DNA of 39,167 nt, from assembly GCF_900113015.1 (NCBI RefSeq), contig NZ_FONV01000037.1, forward strand, positions 1-39,167, in the 5' to 3' direction. Position numbers and translations under genes: made by a program. Below are positions 7,277 to 15,138 of this stretch, one piece after another. This DNA is from Actinoplanes philippinensis (lineage in GTDB: Bacteria > Actinomycetota > Actinomycetes > Mycobacteriales > Micromonosporaceae). The notes below the pieces were generated by a model. The model was not told where the DNA came from and made no database searches. It saw nothing but the letters and a program-made list of their open reading frames with translations. The stretch's first letter is position 1, and each line of letters starts with the position of its first letter.

Positions 7277-8530
7277 TCACCGGTGAGGGACTCCGGCCGG
7301 GGGTGCCTGGTCGGCGGGGTCTTGGGGCTCCTGTGGCGGGCGGGGGACCGGGATCGTGGTGCGCAGCGCCCGGGCCCGGCGGGGCTCGGTGTGCGCGAGC
7401 AGCCGGTGGCGGTGGCTCGCGCCGGCGGCCTCGAGAAGGGTGGCCGCCTCGTTCAGGGGAAGGGTGGCCAGGGCGGCGGTGGCCGTCGCGGTGGGCAGGG
7501 CGGTCAGCAGGCTCACCGCGTCCCGGGGGTCGGTCTCGGTGAGGACCCGGGCGGCGCGGTCGGCCGGGATCCGGGTCAGCAGGTCGCAGGCGCGGGCCGG
7601 GGCCAGGCCGGTGAGCAGGCCCGCGGCGGCGTCCGGCGGGAGCGAGGCGATGATCTTGGCAGCCCGGGACGTGCCGATGGCGTCGAGGACGGTGGTGGCC
7701 CAGGTGTAGTTGGCGCTGTACAGGACCTCGATGGCCAGCGCCGTGGGCAGCGCCGGGTCGGCCATCAGCGTGGTCTTCCAGTCCGTCGGCATGCCCGCCA
7801 CCAGGGCCAGCGCGTTCTGGCGGGGCATCTCGTACAGCAGCCGGGCCGAGACGGCGCTGGGCAGGGCCGCGAGCACGGCCTGACCGGCGGACGGCGGCAT
7901 CGACTGCAGGTGGTCGGCCGCCACCACCAGGCTCTCGGTCTGCAGGAGCCCGGCGGCGGTGGTCGCGGGCATGGCGATGAGGCAGTCGAGGACGGCGTGG
8001 GCCGGCATGGTGCGCAGGCAATCGGCGGCGGCCTCGCCGGGCATCGCGGTGAGGTATCGGCCGGCCTGGTCCGGCGGGAGCGTGGTCAGGTAGCTCGCCG
8101 CCACAGCGGTGGGCATGGCGGTGAGGATGATGGCGGTCTGCGCGGCGGGCGCGGCGGCCAGGCCCACCGTGGCCATCCCCGGCGCGGGAACGGCGGATGC
8201 GGCCGCTGCCCGGCGGTGGGCGCGGCGGTTGTCGGCGGCCCGCTGGCGCGCCTCGGTCCACGCCGTGACGTCGTCGTCGGGCAGGCCGCAGGCGCGGGCG
8301 AACGCGTACACGACGCGGGTGCCGGGCAGGATGCGGCCGGAGAGGGCGTTGGAGAGGGTGGCCAGCGGCACGCCGGTGCGGTCGGCGAGGACACGCAGGG
8401 TCGGCGGATCGTCGGCGGGTGAGGGCCGGGCCCACCGGCGGAGCTGCCCCAGGGCGGCGGCGAGTTCCGCGACGGTGTTCACCGACAGCACCGACGGCGG
8501 GCGGCTTGCGGACACGGACGGGTTCGGCAC
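7277..8530 (-). CDS. helix-turn-helix protein with a long array of 12-residue MgtE-N-like helical repeats
   Basis: The protein is 417 aa from GTG 8530, preceded by AGGATGG; GTG 8545 and ATG 8590 are alternative starts. Residues ~20-90 form an XRE-like DNA-binding domain: LRVLADRTGVPLATLSNALS then GRILPGTRVVYAFARACGL. A basic Ala/Arg linker follows. From ~134 to ~370 there are about 19 tandem units of ~12 residues fitting xLxxMPxxxAAx: YLTTLPPDQAGR, YLTAMPGEAAAD, CLRTMPAHAVLD, CLIAMPATTAAG, HLQSMPPSAGQA, LLTRIPADRAAR, LLTALPTATATA. The same 12-residue helical repeat builds the cytoplasmic N domain of MgtE Mg2+ channels and part of FliG, but there are no CBS or membrane domains here. The C-terminus is proline-rich. 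It is divergent from a second HTH gene. Function is unknown; a repeat-scaffold transcription factor is the simplest reading. Confidence 0.8.
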   Translation of the reverse strand: MPNPSVSASRPPSVLSVNTVAELAAALGQLRRWARPSPADDPPTLRVLADRTGVPLATLSNALSGRILPGTRVVYAFARACGLPDDDVTAWTEARQRAADNRRAHRRAAAASAVPAPGMATVGLAAAPAAQTAIILTAMPTAVAASYLTTLPPDQAGRYLTAMPGEAAADCLRTMPAHAVLDCLIAMPATTAAGLLQTESLVVAADHLQSMPPSAGQAVLAALPSAVSARLLYEMPRQNALALVAGMPTDWKTTLMADPALPTALAIEVLYSANYTWATTVLDAIGTSRAAKIIASLPPDAAAGLLTGLAPARACDLLTRIPADRAARVLTETDPRDAVSLLTALPTATATAALATLPLNEAATLLEAAGASHRHRLLAHTEPRRARALRTTIPVPRPPQEPQDPADQAPPAGVPHR

Positions 8531-8540
8531 GTACCCATCC

Positions 8541-8567
8541 TGTTCCACGCTCTTCGATGTTGTTCCA
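8541..8567. promoter_or_regulatory. direct repeats of TGTTCCA between divergent HTH genes
   Basis: TGTTCCA occurs at 8541-8547 and 8561-8567, 20 bp apart (about two helical turns), each preceded by AT-N2. They lie just upstream of the HTH-repeat gene's start, in the 213-bp divergent region. They are a candidate binding site for one of the two HTH proteins. They overlap the alternative upstream starts of the minus-strand gene. Confidence 0.35.
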
Positions 8568-8743
8568 AGATTCAACCGACCGGGTGACATCGGCGGCGCT
8601 GATGAACGCGGGCGTTGCGCCCGTACGCCGGACCGCACAGAATGTGCGACCTGTCCCAGGCGGATCTCTGAGACGATTTCGATGAATTTCACTCCGGCCC
8701 GAACGGCGGCCGGCCCTATCCGGATGCGAGAGGCAGGGCTCCG

Positions 8744-10135
8744 ATGCCCCCGACGGGCGGTGTGCCGGGCACGACCGAGCCGGATGACATGACCGAGAGG
8801 CCGACGCTGCTGGCCGAGGCGGTCACTCTGTGGGAGCTGCACGACGAGCTGACCCTGCACGTGCTCGGCCTGGACGGCGAAGACGGCTTCCCGGCGACGG
8901 CGCACGACTTCGTCCAGGCGGTCGCCGGGCAGCTCACCGGCACGGCCGGCGCGCCGGCCGCGGGCCGTGCCTCGCCGCCGGTGAGCGAGGAGGTGCCGGA
9001 CGGCCGCCGGGTCGCGTTCTGGCGGCGGCGGCGCGGGCTGACCCGGCACGAGGTGGCCCGGCGGCTGGGCCGGTCCGACGCCTGGGTCGCCTCGGTCGAG
9101 GAGGGCCTCGACCGGATCCCCACCGCGGACAGCGCCCGGGGGATCGCCGCGGCCCTGCAGATCGACCTGCCGCTGCTGATGGGCCGGGACCCGCGCCCCC
9201 AGCCGCTGCCCACCGGCGACCCGATCGGCGACAACCTGGAACGGATCCGGGAGTGCCTGGAACGCCGCGACGCGCTCGGCCCCGCCCCGGACGCGGTCGC
9301 CGCGCCGCTCGTGGTGATCGCGGTCGGGTTGCGGGACGCGTGGCGGTGCTACCGGCAGGCCGAGTACGGCGGCCTGACCGGGGCGCTGCCGCGGCTGCTG
9401 CACGACGCCGTGACGTCCGACGGGATCCGGGCCGGCGGCGACGACGGGCCGGAGGCGGCCCGCCTGCTCAGCCAGGCCTACCAGGTGACCGCCGCGGCGC
9501 TGCGGAAACTCGGCGAATACCAGCTGTCGTGGCTGGCCGCCGACCGGGCGATCGAGGCCGCGGCCCGGGGACACGATCCGCTGCTGACCGCGGCCGCGTC
9601 ACGGTTCGCCGCGGCGACCATGCTGGCGATGGGCCGTACGACACCGGCGCTCAACCTCAGCATGACGGCCACCACGAGCCTGCCCGCGCGACACCGCCCG
9701 CATCACACCCAGCTGGTCGTCGAGGGGACGCTGCTGCTGCAGGGCGCCGCCGCGGCGGCCCGGATGGCGGACACCGCGACCACCCGGAGCCTGCTCGCCG
9801 AGGCGGACGGTGTGGCCGCCCGCCTGGAGCAGGACACCGTCCGATACTGGACCCGGTTCGGCCGGACGGTCACCGAGCTGTCCCGGGCGAGCGTCGCCGT
9901 CGAGCTGGGTGAGGGCGCCGACGCGATCACCATCCACCGCCGTCTCCAGCAGGCGCTGCCCAGCCTGCCACGGGAGCAGCACGCCGGCCACTACCTGACG
10001 CTGGCCCGCGCCTACCTGCAGACCGGCGCCACCGACCGGGCGGCCGAGGCGCTGGAGACCAGCACCCGTCTCGCGCCGGCGGAACGGCGAAACCCGCTCC
10101 ACCAGGCGTTACGGCACCAGATCCGGACCGTGTGA
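8744..10135 (+). CDS. XRE-family helix-turn-helix protein with helical (TPR-like) C-terminal domain
   Basis: The protein is 463 aa. Residues ~20-70 are helical and unassigned. An XRE HTH follows at ~86-146 (VAFWRRRRGLTRHEVARRLG, RSDAWVASVEEG, ARGIAAALQIDLPLLMG). The remaining ~300 residues are helix pairs resembling tetratricopeptide repeats: ARLLSQAYQVTAAALRKLGE, LSWLAADRAIEAAARG, HYLTLARAYLQTGATDRAAE. XRE-TPR regulators of this shape are common in actinomycetes and often sense peptides or small ligands through the TPR part. The start at 8744 follows GAGAGG; ATG 8789 is an alternative. It faces the HTH-repeat gene head to head. Confidence 0.8.
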   Translation: MPPTGGVPGTTEPDDMTERPTLLAEAVTLWELHDELTLHVLGLDGEDGFPATAHDFVQAVAGQLTGTAGAPAAGRASPPVSEEVPDGRRVAFWRRRRGLTRHEVARRLGRSDAWVASVEEGLDRIPTADSARGIAAALQIDLPLLMGRDPRPQPLPTGDPIGDNLERIRECLERRDALGPAPDAVAAPLVVIAVGLRDAWRCYRQAEYGGLTGALPRLLHDAVTSDGIRAGGDDGPEAARLLSQAYQVTAAALRKLGEYQLSWLAADRAIEAAARGHDPLLTAAASRFAAATMLAMGRTTPALNLSMTATTSLPARHRPHHTQLVVEGTLLLQGAAAAARMADTATTRSLLAEADGVAARLEQDTVRYWTRFGRTVTELSRASVAVELGEGADAITIHRRLQQALPSLPREQHAGHYLTLARAYLQTGATDRAAEALETSTRLAPAERRNPLHQALRHQIRTV

Positions 10136-10224
10136 CACCGGGCCGCCGGTGCGAGGCGCTGCGCGAACGCGCCGCTGCCCGCTGACCGGTCCTGCGCGGA
10201 GCTTGCCCCGGGCTGGAGGCCGTC

Positions 10225-10252
10225 TTGAGGTGGCGGGTGGATCGTCGTGGGC
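10225..10252 (+). promoter_or_regulatory. conserved leader of 71-aa microprotein (copy 2)
   Basis: TTGAGG (10225-10230), nine bases, then GATCGT (10240-10245) before the ATG reproduce the arrangement upstream of the paralogue at 4359. CTGGAG lies at 10213-10218. The matched order and spacing at two unlinked sites argue for function. Confidence 0.45.
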
Positions 10253-10468
10253 ATGAACGCAAGCCGTGTGGACCTCCCGCCGTTCCGGCCCGCCCCGATC
10301 GTCCACCCCTCGCTGGGACGGTCGGTCATCGACAGCTCGCTCACCGCGGGCCGTACGGTCCTGGTCACCGGCGCCGGGCTCGGCCTGCTGATCGGTTTCG
10401 CCATGGTGGTCGCCTTCATCCTGACGATGGCCGCCGGGCTGCTCGGCGTCGGCGCGGGCGGGTCCTGA
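10253..10468 (+). CDS. 71-aa single-pass membrane microprotein (paralogue 2)
   Basis: This protein is exactly the same length as the gene at 4359. It begins MNASRVDLPPF, has the block HPSLGRSVIDSSLTAGRTVL and one transmembrane segment (about residues 40-65, GLGLLIGFAMVVAFILTMA), and ends glycine-rich. An in-frame GTG lies two codons upstream, but the shared MNASR start fixes the ATG at 10253. The N-terminal half is probably cytoplasmic or surface-exposed; topology is not determined. No enzyme or partner is evident. A possible hairpin terminator follows at once, suggesting a monocistronic transcript. Confidence 0.65.
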   Translation: MNASRVDLPPFRPAPIVHPSLGRSVIDSSLTAGRTVLVTGAGLGLLIGFAMVVAFILTMAAGLLGVGAGGS

Positions 10469-10494
10469 GGGGCCGGGCTTCACGGCCAGGCCCC
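10469..10494 (+). terminator. GC-rich hairpin after microprotein 2
   Basis: GGGGCC (10469-10474) can pair with GGCCCC (10489-10494), with a partly paired 14-base interior. It begins immediately after the TGA of the microprotein gene and has no T-run. Confidence 0.35.
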
Positions 10495-10577
10495 GTCCGT
10501 ACCCATTCGTCCGTGCCGTTGAGCGCCGGCCCGCGTGCCATGGTCGCTCGCCCGCCCTGCTCTCCGCGGCGGAGCCG

Positions 10578-10734
10578 CTGACCCGGCGGCGGGACGTGCT
10601 CGGCGGCCAGGTGAACCGCCCGGCCACCACCGTCACCGCCTCGGCCGTCGCCGCGTGGGCCGTCACCACGGGCGGTCGCCGCGCTGATCATCGCCCTGGA
10701 CGCGTTCCTGCCGGTGTCGAGGATGCTGGGTTGA
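10578..10734 (+). pseudogene. relic of an NRAMP (MntH-type) metal transporter C-terminus
   Basis: The 380-bp gap 10469-10849 has no intact gene, but part of it reads like the last ~50 residues of an NRAMP divalent-metal transporter. One frame gives LTRRRDVLGGQVNRPATTV and then TASAVAAWAV. After a shift of frame near 10673 it continues AVAALIIALDAFLPV and stops at TGA 10732-10734. NRAMP proteins end with a 'TRRRDVMG-LVNRRLTT' loop and a final ALIIALN-FLL helix, which this resembles (family pattern from memory). Nothing NRAMP-like precedes it, so the body is gone. The rest of the gap (10735-10849) shows nothing I can interpret. Confidence 0.4.
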
Positions 10735-10849
10735 GCGCCGCGAATCGGGGAACCCGGGCCCGCATGCAGACCTCCAGCAAACCGGGCCGTCCGGCCGGGG
10801 CCGCGCGACCGGTCCGCGACCGCCCGCGGCCCGCGCCGGCGGTGGCCGC

Positions 10850-11650
10850 ATGAGCCCCGCCCTCGACGCCGACGTCACGTTCATCGGCAATGCGACCACG
10901 CTGCTGCGCCTCGGCACGTTCACGCTGCTCACCGATCCCGCGTTCGGGCCGGCGGGCAGCCGCGTCCATCTCGGCTGGGGCGCCTGGACACGACGGCTCC
11001 GGGACCCGGCGATGGCGTACGCCGACCTGCCGCCCCTCGACCTGGTGCTGCTCTCGCACCTGCACGGCGACCACTTCGACCGGGCCGCCCGCCGGGCACT
11101 GCCGTCGACGCTGCCGATCGTCACCACCCCGCAGGCGCAGCGCCGCCTGCGCCGGCGTGACTTCACCACCACCGGGCTGCCCACCTGGGACGCCCGGGAG
11201 TGGCGCCGTGACGGGCAGCTGCTGCGGATCACCGCCCTGCCCGGCCGGCACGGCCCGGGGCTCGTCGACCGGCTGCTGCCCGACGTGATGGGCTCGCTGA
11301 TCGAGTGGGAGGTGGACGGCGCGCCGCGGTTGCGGCTCTACATCACCGGCGACACGCTCTACCGGCCGCACCTCGGCGAGATCCGGCAGCGCTGCGGCGA
11401 GATCGACGCGATGCTCATCCACCTGGGCGGCACCCGGCTGCTCGGCCTGCTGCTCACCATGGACGGCAGGCAGGGCGCCGACCTGACCGGCCTGATCCGC
11501 CCGCGGCTGACGCTGCCGATCCACTACGACGACTACGCGGTGATGAAATCCCCGCTCAGCGACTTCCTCACCGAGTGCCGCAACCGGTCGCTCACCCGGG
11601 TGCGGGCGCTCGAGCGAGGGGAAACGGTCGCTCTGTCGCCGGCCCTTTGA
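10850..11650 (+). CDS. MBL-fold metallo-hydrolase (UlaG/NAPE-PLD-like)
   Basis: The protein is 266 aa. The metallo-beta-lactamase fold is shown by FIGNATTLLRLGTFTLLTDP near the start and the metal motif SHLHGDHFD (H70, H72, D74, H75). Further marks are a later ligand His in PGRHGPG, the TGDTLYRPHL aspartate, and a final His in LPIHYDDYAVM. This arrangement is typical of the L-ascorbate-6-phosphate-lactonase / phospholipase-D-like 'beta-lactamase superfamily 2' branch rather than of beta-lactamases. The substrate is unknown. Its TGA overlaps an in-frame TTG of the ChrB-like gene (TTGA), so the two may be co-translated. Confidence 0.85.
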   Translation: MSPALDADVTFIGNATTLLRLGTFTLLTDPAFGPAGSRVHLGWGAWTRRLRDPAMAYADLPPLDLVLLSHLHGDHFDRAARRALPSTLPIVTTPQAQRRLRRRDFTTTGLPTWDAREWRRDGQLLRITALPGRHGPGLVDRLLPDVMGSLIEWEVDGAPRLRLYITGDTLYRPHLGEIRQRCGEIDAMLIHLGGTRLLGLLLTMDGRQGADLTGLIRPRLTLPIHYDDYAVMKSPLSDFLTECRNRSLTRVRALERGETVALSPAL

Positions 11651-12057
11651 ACGGTAACCGTGGTTACATTGCCGGGTGGTCGAGGGGAGCGGCCGGCAGC
11701 CCGGAGGCACGGTTCGTCTTCGTCACCGAGCCGGCCGCGGTGCCCGCCGACGCCACCCCGTTCGACATGCGCGGTGTCGACCTGGGCCACCACGGTGAGG
11801 ACTGCACCTTCGAGACCCTCCTGCGCCGCTACCAGCTCACCGACCCGGTGCTGTGGAAACTCGCCGAGATCGTGCACGAGGCCGACCTCGACGACGAGCG
11901 TTTCGACGCCCCGGAGGCGGCCGGCCTCGACGTCGTGCTGCGCGGCCTGTCGATGGTCTGCCCCGACGACGAGGTGGTGCGCCTGACCGGCCCGCTCTTC
12001 GACGGGCTGTACGAGTATCACCGTCGCGCGCTGCTGCTCGGCCGGCCGCCCGCCTGA
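11647..12057 (+). CDS. chromate-resistance ChrB C-terminal-domain protein, N-terminally short
   Basis: About 136 aa if begun at TTG 11647, the only start-like codon before the domain. The conserved part matches the ChrB C-terminal domain: ARFVFVTEPAAVPADATPFD, GVDLGHHGEDCTFETLLRRY, DPVLWKLAEIVHEADLDDER, GLSMVCPDD. Relatives begin about 20-25 residues earlier with a DNA- or membrane-proximal segment ending in WLIRRF-D. Here that is replaced by unrelated residues (GYIAGWSRGAAGS). ChrB regulates or assists chromate efflux by ChrA, whose gene lies 31 bases downstream. It is probably a truncated remnant, though the core domain is intact. Confidence 0.6.
   Translation: MNGNRGYIAGWSRGAAGSPEARFVFVTEPAAVPADATPFDMRGVDLGHHGEDCTFETLLRRYQLTDPVLWKLAEIVHEADLDDERFDAPEAAGLDVVLRGLSMVCPDDEVVRLTGPLFDGLYEYHRRALLLGRPPA
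11654..11667. promoter_or_regulatory. inverted repeat GTAACC-GT-GGTTAC at the head of the chr genes
   Basis: This is a perfect 6-bp inverted repeat with a 2-bp centre, immediately after the MBL gene stop and inside the possible start region of the chrB-like frame. Its position and relative A/T-richness suggest a regulator operator for the chr operon. If the site is the promoter, the TTG start at 11647 would be wrong. Confidence 0.4.
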
Positions 12058-12088
12058 GCCCGTTCCGTCTGTTCGATTCTCCGGAGTC

Positions 12089-13479
12089 ATGATGACCGAC
12101 ACCGAAGCCGGGGCCTCCGCCCGCGACGTGGTTCCGTTCCGCGACGCGGTGCGCGCCTGGTTCGTGATCTCGCTGCAGACCTTCGGCGGCCCGGCCGGGC
12201 AGATCGCCGTCATGCAGCGCCACCTCGTCGACGAACGCCGCTGGATCGGGCAGCGCCGGTTCCTGCACGCGCTCAACTACTGCATGCTGCTGCCCGGCCC
12301 GGAGGCGCAGCAGCTGGCCATCTACGTCGGCTGGCTGCTCAACGGGCTGCGCGGCGGCCTGGTCGCGGGCACCCTGTTCGTACTGCCCGGCGTCGTCGCC
12401 CTGCTCGTCCTCTCCGCGGTCTACGTCGGATTCGGCGACACCACCGCGGTGACCGCCGTGTTCGCCGGGCTGGCCCCGGCCGTCGTCGCGGTCGTCGCGC
12501 AGGCGGTCTGGCGGGTCGGCGGCCGGGCGCTGACCAACCGGGTCCTGGTCGGTTTCGCGGTGGCGGCGTTCCTGGCCCTGGCCGTCTTCGGGGTGCCGTT
12601 CCCGATCGTCGTCGCGGTGGCCGCGCTCGCCGGCTGGGCCCTGCACCGCCGGTCGCCCCACCTGTCGGCCGGGGGAGCGGGCCACGGCGAGAAGCCCGGC
12701 GGGCCGCAGCCGCTGATCTCCGACGACGCGTTGCACCACGACCAGCCGTCGGCCCGTCGCGCCGGCGTCGTCCTGGCAGCCGGCCTGCTCGCCTGGTTCC
12801 TGCCCGTCGCCGTCGTCGCGGCGGCCACCGGGACCGGCAGCGTCTACACCCAGCAGGGCCTCTTCTTCTCCGGTACGGCCGTGGTCACCTTCGGCGGCGC
12901 CTACGCCGTGCTCGCGTTCGTCGCCCAGCGTGCGGTCGAGCACTACGCGTGGCTGTCGGCCGGTGACATGGTCCGCGGCCTGGCCCTCGCCGAGTCGCCC
13001 CCGGCCCGTTGATCATGGTCGTGCAGTTCGTGGCGTTCCTCGGCGCGTACCACCGTCCCGGCAACCTCGACCCGCGGGTCGCCGGAGTCGTCGCCTCCCT
13101 GCTGACCACGTGGGTGACCTTCGTGCCGTGCTTCCTGTTCATCCTGCTGGGAGCACCCTATGTGGAACGTCTCCGTGGCAACCACGCCCTGTCGGCCGCC
13201 CTGACCGGCATCACCGCCGCGGTCGTCGGCGTGATCGCCGACCTCGGCCTGTACTTCGCCGTCCACACCCTCTTCGCCGCCGGCGACACGCTCACCACCG
13301 GACCGCTGAACCTGCACTACCCGCAGCCGGCCACCGTCCGCTGGACCCCGGTCGTCATCGCGGTCATCGCCGCCGTCCTGATCTTCAAGCTGAAGTGGCC
13401 GGTGCTGCGGATCCTCGGCGTCTGCGCCCTGCTGGGCCTGGTCGCGGGCCTGATCGGCTTGCCCGGCGTCACCGGATGA
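12089..13479 (+). pseudogene. chrA: chromate transporter ChrA, broken by a single-base frameshift
   Basis: The two-domain CHR transporter would be about 463 aa. The first frame (12089-13012) encodes the N-terminal half with the hallmark ISLQTFGGPAGQIAVMQRHL and MLLPGPEAQQLAIY, then much of the second half (LFFSGTAVVTFGGAYAVLAF). It fails inside the second signature. The sequence gives LALAESPPAR then TGA, whereas the next frame (13009-13479) continues IMVVQFVAFLGAYH. One extra C in the five-C run at 12998-13002 would restore ESPPGPLIMVVQFVAF. The second frame could restart at TTG 13009, which overlaps the stop (TTGA), but a split inside a conserved motif argues for mutation or a sequencing slip. 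ChrA exports or exchanges chromate across the membrane. Confidence 0.8.
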
Positions 13480-13590
13480 CCCCGCCGCGGCGGCCGACGA
13501 TCCGACGTCGCCGGGAGCGGTCACCCGGAGGGGCGGCGGTGGATCGGTGCGGCGAGGTGTGGCCGCTCGTTCCGGTGATGGGGACGTCGT

Positions 13591-14310
13591 TCAGAGCGGT
13601 GCGCCGGCGCGGCGGCGTGCCAGGTCGATCAGTCTCGTCGCGTCGACACCGGCGGGAACGGTGAGCTGGATCGCGAAAGTCCGGTCGATCACCAGGAAGC
13701 GGCGCCGGCCGGCCTGCGCCGGGAATTCGTGGAGCGCCGCCTGCCTCGACAGGCTCCTTCGGGTGGCCCCGCAGGCCCTCGCGCGGTCGGCGAGCACCTG
13801 ACGGCCGACGGCGTCAGGCGTCCGGAAGAGCAGAATCCGCTCCTCGATCGCGGTTCCGGAGGTGCTCAGGACGCTGATGCCGGCGATGTGGCGGACGCCC
13901 TCAGCGCGGTACCCGGGCCATCCGTCGAGGAGCAGGCGGTCGAAGAGGTCACAGTCCCGCGGCCATTCCGGGCCTCCGTCGCAGGTCCCGTCCAGCTGGT
14001 ACGCGGCCAGCGACACGGCGTCGAACTCGGCCGCGGGCCATGCGTCGCCGCTGGTGAGAAGCCCGCCCGGACGGCTCTCACGAGCGCACGACGCCGGCGG
14101 CGAGGTCCCGGCCGAGGTGGTCGGGACCATCGGTCCCGCCGCGCCGGCCGGGTCGGACAAGCCCGCCGGGTGCGCCGAGACCGCCGAGGCCACCGGGGCG
14201 GCCGTCACCGTCGGCTGGGTGCCGGCGGTGGGTGGCGCGGCCCCGGTGTCGCAGGCGGCGAGCAGGCTCAGCGCCGTCACCACCCCGGCCAGGCGAACGC
14301 GACCTGCCAA
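13591..14310 (-). CDS. putative secreted lipoprotein
   Basis: The protein is 239 aa. The lipoprotein signal peptide ends in the lipobox LLAAC (Cys ~20), followed by a long Ala/Pro/Thr linker to about residue 70. The globular part (about residues 75-239) includes EFDAVSLAAYQLDGTCDGG, ILLFRTPDAVGRQVLADRAR and RRRFLVIDRTFAIQLTVPAG. It resembles the PknH-sensor/'sensor-domain' style of actinobacterial lipoproteins only loosely, so I give no family. It would be attached to the outer face of the membrane. The neighbouring genes offer no hint. Confidence 0.75.
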   Translation of the reverse strand: MAGRVRLAGVVTALSLLAACDTGAAPPTAGTQPTVTAAPVASAVSAHPAGLSDPAGAAGPMVPTTSAGTSPPASCARESRPGGLLTSGDAWPAAEFDAVSLAAYQLDGTCDGGPEWPRDCDLFDRLLLDGWPGYRAEGVRHIAGISVLSTSGTAIEERILLFRTPDAVGRQVLADRARACGATRRSLSRQAALHEFPAQAGRRRFLVIDRTFAIQLTVPAGVDATRLIDLARRRAGAPL

Positions 14311-14378
14311 CGCAACTCCTCCGGACGATCCAGGCGCGTGACGCTAGCAGGCGTGATCAACCGGGCGGCGGGCGTCGC

Positions 14379-15128
14379 TCAGATCTGGCTGGCCCCGCCA
14401 TCGACGTAGAGCTCGGCGCCGGTCATGTACGAGCTGGCGCCGGAGGCCAGGAACGCGACCACGCCGGCGATCTCCTCGGGGCGGCCCAGCCGGTTCATCG
14501 GCACGCCGGACGCCAGCCCCTTGAGCAGCTGCTCGGCCGCCTCCGCGTCCGGGGCCAGGCCGCTGAGGCCGGGAGTGCCGATCGGTCCGGGCGCGATGCT
14601 GTTGACCCGGATGTCACGGCCGACCAGCTCGGCCGCCCAGCTGCGGGTCAGCGACCGCAGCGCCGCCTTGCTCGCGGCGTAGACGCTGAACGAGGCCGCG
14701 CCCTTGACGTCGATGTTGGAGCTGGTCACGATGATCGACGCACCCCGGTTGAGCAGTGGCAGGACGCTCTGCACGGTGAACAACGTACCGCCGACGTTGG
14801 TGTTGAACGTGGTGGCGTAGTGCTCCCAGGTGATGTCGCCGAGGGCGGCGAACTCGCCCCCGCCGGCGTTGGCGAACACGATGTCGAGGCCCGCGCCGTG
14901 GTCCCTGATGGTGGCGGCCACCCGGTCGAGGTCGTCGAGCCGGGCGACGTCGGCGCGGATGCCGGTGGCGCCGGCGCCGATGCCCGCCACCGCGGCGTCG
15001 AGGGCGTCCTGCCGACGGCCGGTGAGGAAGACGTGCGCGCCGTCGGCGGCCAGGCGCTGGGCGGCGGCCAGGCCGATGCCGGAGGTGGCGCCGGTGACGA
15101 GGGCGGTCTTGCCGGTGAGCTGAGACAT
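14379..15128 (-). CDS. SDR-family oxidoreductase
   Basis: This 249-aa classical SDR has TGATSGIG for cofactor binding, DIVFANAGGG in place of NNAG, IIVTSSNIDVKG with the catalytic Ser, YAASKAALRS with Tyr/Lys, and ends ELYVDGGASQI. It lies 10 bases downstream of the LLM oxidoreductase gene on the same strand, so the two form an operon controlled from the TetR-type operators at 16013-16081. Two redox enzymes under a TetR repressor often handle a xenobiotic or quinone-like compound. The substrate is not deducible. Confidence 0.9.
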   Translation of the reverse strand: MSQLTGKTALVTGATSGIGLAAAQRLAADGAHVFLTGRRQDALDAAVAGIGAGATGIRADVARLDDLDRVAATIRDHGAGLDIVFANAGGGEFAALGDITWEHYATTFNTNVGGTLFTVQSVLPLLNRGASIIVTSSNIDVKGAASFSVYAASKAALRSLTRSWAAELVGRDIRVNSIAPGPIGTPGLSGLAPDAEAAEQLLKGLASGVPMNRLGRPEEIAGVVAFLASGASSYMTGAELYVDGGASQI

Positions 15129-15138
15129 GATCGGTCCT

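Noticed and set aside
7218..8435. 405-codon minus-strand frame overlapping the HTH-repeat gene
   Set aside because: It is an alternative frame of the same strand with Arg/Pro/His-rich translation. The clean 12-residue periodicity appears only in the frame of 7277-8530.
10596..10853. 85-codon open frame ending on the MBL gene start
   Set aside because: Only its first third looks protein-like, and that part is the NRAMP relic. The rest is basic out-of-frame sequence.
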